Origin: GAS188 sp963713805
GTDB lineage: Bacteria > Pseudomonadota > Alphaproteobacteria > Rhizobiales > Beijerinckiaceae
DNA: 64,000 bases
Assembly (NCBI GenBank): GCA_963713805.1
Contig: CAVQNF010000013.1
Location: 1 to 64,000 of the forward strand
Reading direction: 5' to 3'
In this document: one piece after another, positions 10,156 through 20,385 of the stretch
Position numbering within the stretch: the first letter of the stretch is position 1
How the letters are laid out: each line of letters begins with the position of its first letter
Translations under genes and position numbers: made by a program
The notes under the pieces: generated by a model
The model's input: only the letters and a program-made list of their open reading frames with translations
Told to the model about the DNA's origin: nothing
The model's database searches: none

Positions 10156-10186
10156 GACGACGAAAATATCAGGCGTGGAGGTAGCC

Positions 10187-11115
10187 ATGCCCCAGCATAA
10201 ATTGCCGGTTTCGCGTCTGCCCGGTTCGAGCGGGGTTTCCGTCTCCTTCGAGTTCTTTCCGCCGAAGACGCCGGAGATGGAGAAGACGCTTTGGGAAGCG
10301 GTCTCGCGTCTCGCGCCCTTGGCGCCGGCCTTCGTCTCGGTGACCTACGGGGCGGGCGGCTCGACGCGCGAGCGCACCCACGCGACCGTCAAGCGCATGG
10401 TCGAGGAGACGGCGCTGAAGCCCGCCGCGCATCTCACCTGCGTCGCCGCCGCGCGCTCGGAGGTGAATGCCATCATCCGCGACTATTGGGAGGCGGGCGT
10501 GCGCCACATCGTGGCGCTGCGCGGCGATCCCGCGGGCGGCGCGGGCACGCGCTACGAGCCCCATCCCGAGGGCTACCACTGGTCGACGGATCTCGTCACC
10601 GCCGTCAAGGCGATCGGCGATTTCGAGGTGTCGGTCGCCGCCTATCCCGAGCGCCATCCGGAAAGCGCGACGCTGTTCGCCGATATCGAGATGCTCAAGC
10701 GCAAGGTCGATGCCGGGGCGGATCGCGCCATCACCCAGTTCTTCTTCGATAACGATCGTCTATTTCCGCTATCTCGACGTGGCGCAGGCGGCGGGCATCG
10801 ACGGTCCCGATCGTGCCCGGCATCGTGCCGGTGCAGAACTTCAAGCAGACGGCGGGTTTCGCCAAGCGCACCGGCGCGAGCATTCCGGCCTGGATCGCCG
10901 AGCGCTTCGAGGGGCTCGACGATGATGTGGCGACGCGCCGCCTCGTCGCCGCCGCGGTGTGCGCCGAGCAGGTCGTCGACCTCATCGACCGGGGCGTGAC
11001 CCATATCCATTTCTACACCATGAACCGCGCCGATCTCGTCTATGCGGTCTGCCATCTGATCGGGCTGCGCCCGGTGAAGCCGGCAGCCGGGACGATCGAA
11101 GTCGCGGCCGCGTGA
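10187..11115 (+). CDS. metF: Methylenetetrahydrofolate reductase (two frameshifts)
   Basis: Reduces 5,10-methylene-THF to 5-methyl-THF, the methyl donor for MetH encoded just downstream. It starts MPQHKLPVSRLPGSSG at an ATG preceded by GGAGG. Family blocks in order: VSFEFFPPKTPEMEKTLWEA, FVSVTYGAGGSTRERTHATV, HLTCVAAARSEV, HIVALRGDP, DFEVSVAAYPERHPES, AGADRAITQFFFDND, then after two breaks IVPVQNFKQTAGFAKRTGA and GVTHIHFYTMNRADLVYAV. About 308 residues, a normal length. Breaks fall near 10752 (GATCGTC for GATGTC) and near 10802 (GGTCCC for GTCCC); both are single extra bases. Fourteen bases separate it from metH. Confidence 0.95.
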
Positions 11116-11129
11116 CGAGGCTTCCGCCG

Positions 11130-14100
11130 ATGACGCTTCGTGCCTGCCAGCTTTCGATCGATCGAGCCTCGCGGCGGAGCTTTGCGCGCGCCGCCTCGGA
11201 GCGCATCCTCGTGCTCGACGGCGCGATGGGGACGCAGACTCCAGGCGCTCGAATTCGCCGAAGGCGGATTTCCGCAACGGGCCGCTTCGCGGACTGGCCG
11301 CAGGGACCTCAAGGGCAACAATGACCTGTCTGACGCTGACGCAGCCCGAGGCCGTGCGCGACATCCATCTGCGCTATTTCGAGGCCGGCGCCGACATCGT
11401 CGAGACCAACACCTTCTCCTCGACCTCGATCGCCCAGGCCGATTACGGCATGCAGGCGCTCGTGCCCGAGCTCAACGTCGCGGCCGCTCGCCTCGCGCGC
11501 GAAGCGGCGATGCTCGCCGAGAAGCGAGGACGGCCGCCCGCGCTTCGTCGCCGGCGCCATGGGCCCGACGAACCGCACCGCCTCGATCTCGCCCGACGTC
11601 AACGATCCGGGCTTCCGCGCCGTCACCTTCGACGATCTGCGCGTCGGCCTATGGCGAGCAGGCGCGCGCGCCTCGTCGAGGGCGGCGCCCATCTTCTGAT
11701 CGTCGAGACGATCTTCGACACGCTGAACGCCAAGGCGGCGCTCTTCGCGATCGAGGAGGTGTTCGACGAGCTCGGCTTCGCGCCTCCCGGTCATCGTCTC
11801 CGGCACGATCACGGATCTCTCCGGGCGCACCTTGTCGGGCCAGACGCCGACCGCCTTCTGGCATTCGCTCTCGCATGCCCGCCCCTTCGCGATCGGGCTC
11901 AACTGCGCGCTCGGCGCGAAGGAGATGCGCGCCCATATCCAGGAGATCGCGCGCGTCGCCGATACGCTTGGTCTGCGCCTATCCGAATGCCGGGCTGCCG
12001 AACGAGTTCGGCCTCTACGACGAGAGCCCGGAAGCGACGGCCGGCATGCTCGGCGAATTCGCGGCCTCGGGCCTCGTCAACATCGTCGGCGGCTGCTGCG
12101 GCACGACGCCCGACCATATCCGGGCCGTCGCCGAGGCGGTGAAGGGCAAGGCAGCCGCGCGCCGTGCCGGCGATCGCGCCCGCGCTGCGGCTCTCCGGCC
12201 TCGAGCCGTTCACGCTGACGAAGGACATTCCCTTCGTCAATGTCGGCGAGCGCACCAACGTCACGGGCTCGGCGCGCTTCCGCAAGCTGATCACCGCCGG
12301 CGACTATGCCGCCGCGCTCGACGTGGCGCGCGACCAGGTCGCGAACGGCGCGCAGGTCATCGACGTCAACATGGACGAGGGCCTGCTCGATTCGCAAAAG
12401 GCGATGGTCGAGTTCCTCAACCTCGTCGCCTCCGAGCCCGACATCTCGCGCGTGCCCGGTGATGGTCGATTCCTCGAAATTCTCCGTGATCGAGGCCGGG
12501 CTCAAATGCCTGCAGGGCAAGGGCATCGTGAACTCGATCTCGCTGAAGGAAGGCGAGGAGAAGTTCATCGCCGAGGCACGCCTCGTGCGCCGCTATGGCG
12601 CGGCCGTCGTCGTCATGGCCTTCGACGAGAAGGGCCAGGCCGACACGGCGAAGCGCAAGATCGAGATTTGCGCGCGCGCCTACAAGATCCTCACCGAGAA
12701 GGTCGGCTTCCCGCCGCAGGACATCATCTTCGATCCGAACATCTTCGCGGTCGCGACCGGCATCGAGGAGCACGACAATTACGGCGCCGATTTCATCGAG
12801 GCGGCGAGCGCGATCCGAGCGCAAAACCCGCATCGTCCACATCTCCGGCGGCGTCTCGAACCTCTCCTTCTCGTTTCGCGGCAACGAGCCGGTGCGCGAG
12901 GCGATGCACGCGGTCTTCCTCTACCACGCCATCAAGGCCGGCATGGATATGGGCATCGTCAACGCCGGCCAGCTCGCCGTCTATGACGAGATCGAGCCGG
13001 AGCTGCGCGAGGCCTGCGAGGACGTGGTGCTCAACCGGCGGCGCGAAGGGCAGGCGCGAGCCCGACCGAGCGGCTTCTCGCGCTCGCCGAGCGCTTCCGC
13101 GGCAAGGGCAAGGCCGCGACCGAGAAGGATCTCGTCCTGGCGCGCAATGGCCGGTCGACAAGCGGCTCGAGCACGCGCTCGTCAACGGCATCACCGATTT
13201 CATCGAGGCCGACACCGAGGAGGCGCGGCTTGCGGCCAAGCGTCCGCTCGACGTCATCGAAGGCCCGCTGATGGCCGGCATGAACGTGGTCGGCGACCTC
13301 TTCGGCGCCGGCAAGATGTTCCTGCCGCAGGTGGTGAAATCGGCTCGCGTGATGAAGCAGGCGGTCGCCTATCTCCTGCCCTTCATGGAAGAGGAGAAGA
13401 GGGCGAGCGGGCTTGCCGCGCGCTCGGCCGCGGGCCGCATCGTGATGGCGACCGTCAAGGGCGATGTGCACGACATCGGCAAGAACATCGTCGGCGTCGT
13501 GCTCCAATGCAACAACTACGAGGTGATCGACCTCGGCGTCATGGTGCCGGCGAGGAAGATCCTCGACACGGCGCGCGAGAAGAAGGCCGATCTCATCGGC
13601 CTCTCCGGGCTGATCACGCCCTCGCTCGACGAGATGTGCTTCGTCGCCGCCGAGATGGAGCGCGAGGGCTTCGACATTCCGCTGCTGATCGGCGGCGCGA
13701 CCACGAGCCGCGTGCACACGGCGGTGAAGATCCATCCGAATTATGCGCGCGGCCAGGCGATCTACGTCAATGACGCGAGCCGGGCGGTGGGCGTCGTCTC
13801 CGCGCTTTTGTCGGGCGAGCAGAAGGCGCCCTATGTCGCGACCGTGCGTGCCGAATACGCCAGGGTCGCCGAGGCGCATGCGCGCGCCGAAGCCGACAAG
13901 GCGCGGCTCTCGCTCGCGAAGGCGCGGCGCCAATGCCTTGAAGCCCGATTGGGCCGCTTATCGGCCGACCGAAGCCCTCCTTCATCGGCACGCGCTCCTG
14001 GCGCGACTTCGATGCTTGCCGAGCTCGTCCCGCTCATCGACTGGACGCCCTTCTTCCAGACCTGGGAGCTTCGGGGCCGCTTCCCGGACATCCTCTCGGA

Positions 14101-14919
14101 CGAGAAGCAGGGCAAGGCCGCGCGCGAGCTCTACGAGGACGCGCGCGCGATGCTCGAGCGCATCGTGAAGGAGCGCTGGTTCACGTCCGAAGGCCGTCAT
14201 CGGCTTCTGGCCGGCGAATGCGGTCGGCGACGACATCGCGCTCTACGCGGACGAGAGCCGCGACGCGCGGCTCGCCACGCTCTTCACCTTGCGCCAGCAG
14301 CTCGTGAAGCGCGACGGCCGCCGCAATCTCGCGCTCGCCGATTTCGTCGCGCCGCGCGAGACCGGGCTTGCCGATTACGTCGGCGGCTTCGTCGTCACGG
14401 CGGGCGCCGAGGAAGCCCTGATCGCCGAGCGCTTCGAGCGCGCCAACGACGATTACGCGGCGATCCTCGTCAAGGCGCTCGCCGACCGCATCGCCGAGGC
14501 CTTCGCCGAGCGGCTGCATCAGCTCGTGCGCAAGGAATTCTGGGGCTATGCGTCCGACGAGACCTTGTCGAACGAGGAGCTGATCCGCGAAGCCTATCGC
14601 GGCATTCGTCCCGCGCCCGGATATCCGGCCCAGCCCGACCACACCGAGAAGGCGACGCTCTTCCACCTGCTCGGCGCCGAAGAACAGGCGCGGCGTGAAG
14701 CTCACCGAAAGCTTCGCCATGTGGCCGGGCTCCTCGGTGTGCGGCCTCTATCTCGCGCATCCCGACGCGCATTATTTCGGCGTCGCGAAGATCGAGCGCG
14801 ACCAGATCGAGGACTATGCGCGCCGCAAGGGCTGGTCGATCGGCGAGGCCGAGCGCTGGCTGGCGCCGATCCTGAACTACGACCCTTCCTCTTACGTCGC
14901 GCGCGTCGCGGCCGAGTAG
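11130..14919 (+). CDS. metH: Cobalamin-dependent methionine synthase (many frameshifts)
   Basis: Transfers the methyl group of 5-methyl-THF through cobalamin to homocysteine. Domains in order: homocysteine-binding (ILVLDGAMGTQ; GADIVETNTFSSTSIAQADY; zinc site VNIVGGCCGTTPDHI), pterin-binding (FVNVGERTNVTGSARFRKLI; AQVIDVNMDEGLLDSQKAM; VMVDSSKFSVIEAGLKCLQG), cap and B12-binding (ATVKGDVHDIGKNIVGVVLQ with the cobalt-ligand His; IGLSGLITPSLDEM; IGGATTSRVHTAVKI), and the reactivation domain (DDIALYADESRDARL; LTESFAMWPGSSVCGLYLAH). Full-length, about 1250 residues. I count at least fifteen frame changes, nearly all explained by single added bases, for example CAG-A-CTCCAG near 11239, CCC for CC near 12460 and an extra T near 11330. 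The gene depends on B12. It is the last gene of the regulator-metF-metH operon and the most damaged one in the window. Confidence 0.95.
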
Positions 14920-15078
14920 CGTCGCGGGCGAGGAACGGGTGCGGGCCGATGCTTGACACCCGGGCCTCGGCCGGAGCCATTGGCGATCTGTGCTCCGGCG
15001 CCAGGCACAGAAGCAGGCTTCGGCGTCTTAAGCCTTCGCGGCAAGAACCACACATCCTCCAACAAGCCCGAGCATCGA

Positions 15079-17432
15079 ATGTCGCAACGACCAGAAATTG
15101 GCCGCTCCCGCCGTCGGACCGAGGACGCGCGTTTCCTCACCGGCAAGGGAAGCTATGTCGATGATATGAACGAGCCCGGCGAGCTTCACGGCCATGTGTT
15201 GCGTTCGCCCTTCGGCCATGCGCTGATCCGCTCGATCGACATCGAGGCGGCGTCCTCGATGCCGGGCGTGGAAGCCGTGTTCACCGCGCAGGCGCTGCGC
15301 GAGGATGGCCTCGGGCATCTTTCCTGCACCGTGAAGGTCGCGACCCAAGGCCCGCTCGTCATCCCGCCGCGCCCGGCGCTCGCGGAGGGCCGCGTGCGCC
15401 ATGTCGGCGATCCCGTGGCCTTCGTGGTGGCGCGCACGAAGAATGAGGCCCGGGACGCCGCCGAACGCATCGCGGTCGAATATGAGGATCTTCCCGGCCG
15501 TCACCGACGCCGCGGCGGCGATCGCGCCCGACGCGCCGCTCCTTTGGGAGGAAGCGCCGGGCAATCTCGCTTTTCGTTTCCAGAAGGGGGACCGCGCCGC
15601 GGTCGAAGCCGCCTTCGCGACCGCGGCCGAGACGGTCGAGCTCGAGCTCGTCAACAATCGCGTGGTCGCCGCACCGATCGAGCCGCGTGCCGCGATCGGC
15701 AGCCATGACGCCGCGGAGGATGGCTTCCGGCTTGTCCTCACCGGGCAGGGGGTGCACGGCATCCGCGACCAGCTCGCCGAGGATGTCTTCCACATGCCCG
15801 CCTCGCGCATCCACCTCGTTGCGCCCGATGTGGGTGGCGGCTTCGGCGCCAAGAATTTCCTCTACCCCGAATGGGTGCTGGTGCTGTTCGCGGCGCGCCG
15901 GCTGCATCGCCCGGTGAAATGGGTTTCGGACCGCAACGAGGATTTCCTGAGCTCGGCCCAAGGGCGCGACAACCTCACACGCGCGCGCCTCGCGCTCGAT
16001 GCCGAGGGGCGCTTCCTCGCGCTCGACGTATCGACGCTCGCCAATATGGGCGCCTATATCTCTTCCGCCGGGCCGGGGCCTTCCACCAATTCGAGCTCGA
16101 CCGCGATGGGTGGCGTCTACGCCATTCCCGCGGTGTTCATGGATGTGCGGGGCGTGTTCACCAACACCGTGCCGATCGATGCCTATCGCGGCGCCGGCAA
16201 GCCCGAGGCGAATTACGTCATCGAGCGCTTGATCGATCTCGCCGCGCGCCGCACCGCCCGCGACCCGGCCGAGCTTCAGCCGCCGCAACATCATCGCTCG
16301 CGTCCCCTATCGTTCGGCCCTCGGCATGCAGATCGAGGAGGGGGAGTTCGCGAAAAACCTCGAGACGGGCCTGGCTCTCGTCGATCACGCGGGCTTCGCG
16401 AAGCGGCGCGCCGAGGCGAAAGCGCGCGGCAAGCTGCGCGGCATCGGGGTCGCCTGCTACCTCGAGACGTCGAGAGGCCGGCCCGGCGAAGCCGCGGGCG
16501 TGCGCTTCGAGGCCGACGGCCAGGTGGCGCTCGTTCTCGGCACGCAATCGAACGGCCAAGGCCATGAGACGAGCTTCCCGCAGATCGCCGCCGATCTTCT
16601 CGGCCTGCCGATCGAACGCTTCAGGCTCGTGCAAGCCGATACGCGCCTCGTGCCGAGCGGCGGCGGCCACGGCGGAGCGCGCTCGCTGCATATGGGCGGA
16701 GCGGCGCTCTTCAAGGCGATCGAGCTTGTGATCGCGAAGGGCCGCCTGATCGCCGCCCAGCTTCTGCAATGCAAGCCCGAGGCGCTCGTCTTCTCGGAGG
16801 GGGAATTCACGGTCGCCGACGCGAGCGACCGGCGCGGTGTCGACCTCCTTTCGGTGGCGCACGCCGCGGCCGATCCGACGCAGCGACCGCCGGGCATGGA
16901 AAGCGGGCTCGATTGTCATTTCGACGACCCGCTCGACCTCTTCACCTTTCCCAACGGCTGCCATGTGGCGGAAGTGGAGATCGACCCCGAGACGGGGCAG
17001 GTCACGCTCGCGCGCTACGCCGGCGTCGATGACTTCGGCACCTTGATCAACCCGATGCTGACGCTCGGCCAGGTGCATGGCGGCTTGGCGCAGGGTATCG
17101 GCCAGGCGCTCCATGAGCAGACCGCCTATGAGGAAGGCACAGGCCAGCTCCTGAGCGCCTCCTTCATGGATTACGGCTTGCCGCGCGCCGACGACCTGCC
17201 GGATTTCGAGATCGGCTTCAACGAAGTGCCGACCAAGGCGAACCCTCTGGGCGTGAAAGGATCGGGACAGGCGGGATGCATCGCGGCCCCGCAAACCGTG
17301 ATGAACGCCATCCTCGATGCGCTCGGCCCGCTCGGCATCACCCATCTCGACATGCCGGCGACGCCGCAGCGTATCTGGGAAGCGATCCGGCAGGCCCGGG
17401 AGAGAGGGATGGCGGAGACGAAAAAACCATAA
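15079..17432 (+). CDS. Molybdenum hydroxylase large subunit (xanthine dehydrogenase/CoxL family), orphan (two frameshifts)
   Basis: Molybdopterin-cytosine-dinucleotide-type hydroxylase subunit, about 780 residues. It starts MSQRPEIGRSRRRTEDARFL, then GSYVDDMNEPGELHGHVLRS, the MoCo loop VAPDVGGGFGAKNFLYPEW, DAYRGAGKPEANYVIERLID and LGTQSNGQGHETSFPQIAAD. The AYRGAGKPEA signature rules out true CO dehydrogenase, which has AYRCSFR. Near the C-terminus the family's catalytic Glu would stand in a G-x-G-E motif. Here it reads GVKGSGQAGCI, so Gln replaces Glu. Breaks near 15495 and 16275. The medium (FAD) and small (2Fe-2S) subunits are not beside it; upstream is metH and downstream a short uncertain frame. 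Substrate unknown. Confidence 0.88.
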
Positions 17433-17456
17433 CGTTTGATAGTTTCTGCGTGACAA

Positions 17457-17726
17457 ATGCGTCCCGTGCTTTTACGCAGGGGCTGTCCGAAGAGGTTGAC
17501 GCTTTTCGGCACCTTGATCGAGGTACGTGCCACGGCCGATCTTCCCGAACGCGACTGGCTTTTCCCGACGATTCTCGCGACCCTTCTCACAGGGAGCGCG
17601 ATCAGCTTCGCGCTCGCCTGGACGGGCCACATCGTGCAGCATCAGGAGCTGAAGATTTCATCCGAGCACGCCACGTCGCGAGGCAGTGAGCCGATGGCGA
17701 TGAGGGTCCATGCGCCGAGCGAATGA
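17457..17726 (+). CDS. Small putative membrane protein, uncertain
   Basis: An open frame of 89 codons with one strongly hydrophobic stretch, LFPTILATLLTGSAISFALA, followed by a polar tail ending MRVHAPSE. I do not recognise a family. The first 25 codons overlap no known gene but look unnatural (MRPVLLRRGCPKRLT), so translation may begin later. It fills the gap between the molybdenum hydroxylase and hicA. It may be a one-helix membrane protein or merely non-coding. Confidence 0.3.
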   Translation: MRPVLLRRGCPKRLTLFGTLIEVRATADLPERDWLFPTILATLLTGSAISFALAWTGHIVQHQELKISSEHATSRGSEPMAMRVHAPSE

Positions 17727-17811
17727 GGTCACCGCCGGCGGGGCGAGTCGAGGAGCTTAGGAAGCTCCGCTGTTTCCCCGCTCGCCTGCCGCCCCTTTAC
17801 CCCGTTCACGC

Positions 17812-17846
17812 TTGATTGCTTATGCGTGATACCATATTATGGTATC
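17812..17846 (+). promoter_or_regulatory. hicAB promoter with overlapping operator
   Basis: TTGATT (17812-17817) and TATTAT (17835-17840) are 17 bases apart. Over the -10 element lies a perfect dyad, GATACCATA-T-TATGGTATC (17828-17846), nine-base arms around one T. HicB antitoxins carry a DNA-binding domain and repress their own operon through such dyads. The predicted transcript would begin about five bases before the hicA ATG at 17852, so it would be nearly leaderless. Confidence 0.68.
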
Positions 17847-17851
17847 GTGGC

Positions 17852-18106
17852 ATGAACGCGAAGCACAGACGCACCCTGGAGGCGATATTTGCCCGGCCAG
17901 TCCCTTCGAATGTGAGATGGGCTGATATCGAGAGTTTGTTGGCCGCGCTCGGTGCGGTTCAATCGGAAGGGCGCGGATCACGCGTGCGGTTCTTGCTGAA
18001 CGGTGTGGAGGCTGTATTCCACCGACCGCACCCAAGACCCGAGACAAACAAGGGCGCGGTTACATCGGTGCGCGAGTATTTGAAGATGGCAGGTGTCGCG
18101 CCATGA
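17852..18106 (+). CDS. hicA: HicA-family mRNA interferase toxin
   Basis: Toxin of a type II HicA-HicB pair: a small double-stranded-RNA-binding-fold ribonuclease. From the ATG at 17852: MNAKHRRTLEAIFARPVPSN, then VRWADIESLLAALGA, EGRGSRVRFLLNGVEAVFHR and a C-terminal TSVREYLKMAGV. The G-S-R-V and V-F-H-R-P-H block holds the conserved catalytic His seen in this subgroup. 84 residues. An upstream in-frame ATG at 17822 would add ten residues but lies within the promoter dyad, so the later start is preferred. Its TGA overlaps the hicB ATG by four bases. The frame is unbroken. Confidence 0.88.
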   Translation: MNAKHRRTLEAIFARPVPSNVRWADIESLLAALGAVQSEGRGSRVRFLLNGVEAVFHRPHPRPETNKGAVTSVREYLKMAGVAP

Positions 18107-18429
18107 GCACGATGACCCATGACGGCTACATCGCGACGCTCGATATCGATGAGGATGCGGGCGTCATCCATGGGCGCGTCGTCAATGCCCGGGCCGTGCT
18201 GACCTTCGAGGGCACGACGGTCGAGGAGCTACGCGGCGCCTTTGCCGAAACTCTCGCCGACTATCGGGAAGGGTGCGTTGAGCGCGGCGTCGAGCCGGAG
18301 AAGCCCTATTCGGGAACGCTGTCGCTTCGCATCGACCCGGCGCTGCATCGCCGCATCGCCGAGAAGGCTGCGACCGAAGGCGAGAGCATCAACAAATTCA
18401 TCGCGGACCGCCTCGCGGATGTCGCGTGA
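18103..18429 (+). CDS. hicB: HicB-family antitoxin
   Basis: Antitoxin partner of HicA. The N-terminal half is the degenerate RNase-H-like fold: GYIATLDIDEDAGVIHGRVV, LTFEGTTVEELRGAFAETLA and DYREGCVERGVEPEKPYSG. The C-terminal half is a ribbon-helix-helix DNA-binding segment, GTLSLRIDPALHRRIAEKAA followed by EGESINKFIADRL. 108 residues, normal for this subtype. Coupled to hicA by the ATGA overlap. It probably represses the operon at the dyad at 17828-17846. Confidence 0.9.
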   Translation: MSTMTHDGYIATLDIDEDAGVIHGRVVNARAVLTFEGTTVEELRGAFAETLADYREGCVERGVEPEKPYSGTLSLRIDPALHRRIAEKAATEGESINKFIADRLADVA

Positions 18430-18687
18430 AGCGTGAGAGCGCACGACCTTCGGGCGACCGTATATGCATCGGCAATGTCGCCCTTCCCGGCAGGCCATCC
18501 GTTGCCCGAAGCTCGGCTTCGACGGAATTCGCTCCTCGCTACCGCGCCATCTCAAGGAGCTCAAGCTGGTCATTGCGATCCTCGAGCCGATGATCTTCTC
18601 GCTCGGCTATAATCTACCGACTTCGTCCAATTTGGCCGAGTCGACGTAAGTAGATGCGGCTTCCGACCTTATCCACGAGGAAAGGGT
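18430..18687. other. No gene seen
   Basis: 258 bases between hicB and the convergent antidote gene. Short frames are present on both strands but none has family-like content. No strong hairpin with a T-run was seen. Confidence 0.5.
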
Positions 18688-18996
18688 CTACGCAGCGCTT
18701 CGATGCGATTGGGCCGCGCGCACGAGCGCGAGCCGGAAACCGAGGGCCTGAGCGACCTTTGCGATCGTTCCCAGCTCAGGATTTCCCTCCCCGCTAAGAG
18801 CCTTATAGAGGGCTTGGCGGGTCAATCCCGTCCTTCTCGCCAGATCGGCAATCCCACGGGCGCGAGCGACGACGCCGAGCGCATGCGCTATTTCGGACGG
18901 ATCGGCATCTTCGCATGTTGCCGATAGATATTCCTCGATGGCCTCGTCGCTATCCAGATAGCGGGCAGGGTCATATTCGCTGGTTTTAAGGACCAT
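18688..18996 (-). CDS. Addiction-module antidote protein, HigA/XRE type
   Basis: DNA-binding antitoxin of the putative addiction-module antidote family. It begins MVLKTSEYDPARYLDSDEAI, then EEYLSATCEDADPSEIAHAL, and carries a helix-turn-helix, IADLARRTGLTRQALYKALS, followed by GNPELGTIAKVAQALGFRLA. 102 residues, full length for the family. The usual toxin gene (HigB/RelE-like, with a C-terminal G-D-K-x-T-Q motif) should lie just upstream; only its last 24 codons are seen at 19002-19076. The antidote may thus be orphaned, or the toxin hidden by sequence error. The frame is intact. Confidence 0.85.
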   Translation of the reverse strand: MVLKTSEYDPARYLDSDEAIEEYLSATCEDADPSEIAHALGVVARARGIADLARRTGLTRQALYKALSGEGNPELGTIAKVAQALGFRLALVRAAQSHRSAA

Positions 18997-19001
18997 GACC
19001 G

Positions 19002-19076
19002 TTACTCCTTCAATTCCTTCGCTAGCTCTTTTGATTTCCTGATGTCTCTATCCTGAGTACGCTTATCCCCATCGCA
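19002..19076 (-). pseudogene. C-terminal remnant of a HigB/RelE-like toxin
   Basis: On the minus strand, directly before the antidote gene, the frame reads CDGDKRTQDRDIRKSKELAK and ends ELKE with a TAA at 19002-19004, six bases before the antidote ATG. GGDKxTQxxDIxxAxxLAKE is the standard C-terminus of this toxin family. The codon before it is TGA, and neither alternative frame upstream gives recognisable toxin sequence in the next 200 bases. It is therefore most likely a truncated toxin, though a cluster of base errors could mimic this. Confidence 0.6.
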
Positions 19077-19255
19077 TCACTGGTCAATCTTGCGCAGGAT
19101 CCCCGCTTTGGCGCGGGCGAAAATGCACCGCACGCACCATAGGTCGTGAGGGACATATCGGTGGACGTATGAGATCGAAAAGGACGCCGGTGCGCTTGCT
19201 GATCAGCTTATTCTCTTACTGATAGCCATGCTGCGGGCCCTCCCTCCATCTTTTG

Positions 19256-20065
19256 TTACTTCCGCGCTTCCACGACAAGCGCCCGCAGCGGGCTTTCGAA
19301 AGGCCCCTTGCCGAAGCGCTCGGTGATCATGGCCGTGACGGCCTCGGTCGCTGCCTGAAGCCCGCCGGGCTCGAGCGTCTCGATCTCCGCGCCGAGCGGC
19401 GAGCCCTGGCACATGCCGATAGCAGGGCCGCGCGCGTCCGGTGCGTGGCCGGCGAGCGCGACCGTCTCGATCACGCAATCGGTGAAACCGGCGGCGTTGA
19501 GATCGGCGCGGATCGCCTTCGGGTCGTGATATCCGCAAGGGGTGCGCTCCATGAACCAGGACGGATGTTTCGGATGGCGCCTTCTCAGGGCGGCAACCGC
19601 CGCTTCGATGACCGGAACCGCTTCGATCCTGTCCCAGACATTGAAAATCAGCCGTCCCCCTGGCTTGAGGACACGCCTCGCTTCCCGAAACCCTTGCACC
19701 TTGTCGGGAAAGAACATCACGCCGAATTGGCACACCACCGCGTCGAAGCGAGCATCGGGGAAGGGCAGGGCCTGCGCATCCGCCTGCTCGAAGCTCACGC
19801 GCCCGACACCCGGCTTCGTCGCGGCGTGATCGAGCATCGGCTGATTGAGGTCCGTCGCGGTGATCCGAACCGCGGGCGAAAGCCTGGCGGCGAGCGCCTC
19901 GGTGACAATGCCGGTGCCGGCGGCGGTTTCCAAGATCTCGCCCCTCGTCATGTCGGAGAGCCGCTTCGCCAGATCGTCCGCATAGGGAGCAAACAGCAAT
20001 GCGCCCATGTGATGGTCGTAGAGTTGCGGAATGGAACCGGTGAAGGAGGCATCGTTCTGGGCCAT
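19256..20065 (-). CDS. Class I SAM-dependent methyltransferase
   Basis: Soluble methyltransferase of the Methyltransf_11/UbiE-like group; substrate unknown. From the ATG at 20065 (preceded by GGAGGTATCG): MAQNDASFTGSIPQLYDHHM, then GEILETAAGTGIVTEALAAR (SAM motif I), ITATDLNQPMLDHAATKPG, FEQADAQALPFPDARFDAVV, CQFGVMFFPDKVQGFREARR and VLKPGGRLIFNVWDRIE. 269 residues, uninterrupted. An upstream ATG at 20131 would add 22 residues but lacks a ribosome site. It stands alone on the minus strand between the toxin-antitoxin genes and a GFA gene. Confidence 0.88.
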   Translation of the reverse strand: MAQNDASFTGSIPQLYDHHMGALLFAPYADDLAKRLSDMTRGEILETAAGTGIVTEALAARLSPAVRITATDLNQPMLDHAATKPGVGRVSFEQADAQALPFPDARFDAVVCQFGVMFFPDKVQGFREARRVLKPGGRLIFNVWDRIEAVPVIEAAVAALRRRHPKHPSWFMERTPCGYHDPKAIRADLNAAGFTDCVIETVALAGHAPDARGPAIGMCQGSPLGAEIETLEPGGLQAATEAVTAMITERFGKGPFESPLRALVVEARK

Positions 20066-20385
20066 CGATACCTCCTGGTCATGCAGCGTGACAGGGCTCA
20101 CGCGGCTTGCGGCGCAGCGCTTAGCTTTCAACGATACCGAGCTTGCTGACGCATGAATAGAGGTTGTCCTGAATCAAGCTGACTAAGAATGGATGGAACA
20201 ATCGTCAGAGCAAAATTGCCGGGATCTCTACTCCCGGTTTTTCGTCTCGGATGGCTTGGATTCTCGGATGACTCTGGATTTCGGACGGAGACCGCTCCAA
20301 GGATTTGGCTCGCCGCGCTGGGCATGGCACAGTTCCTTTTCGCATCGTCCAAAATCTTGAGGACGGAAAGCAAAGAGAGGAACCG

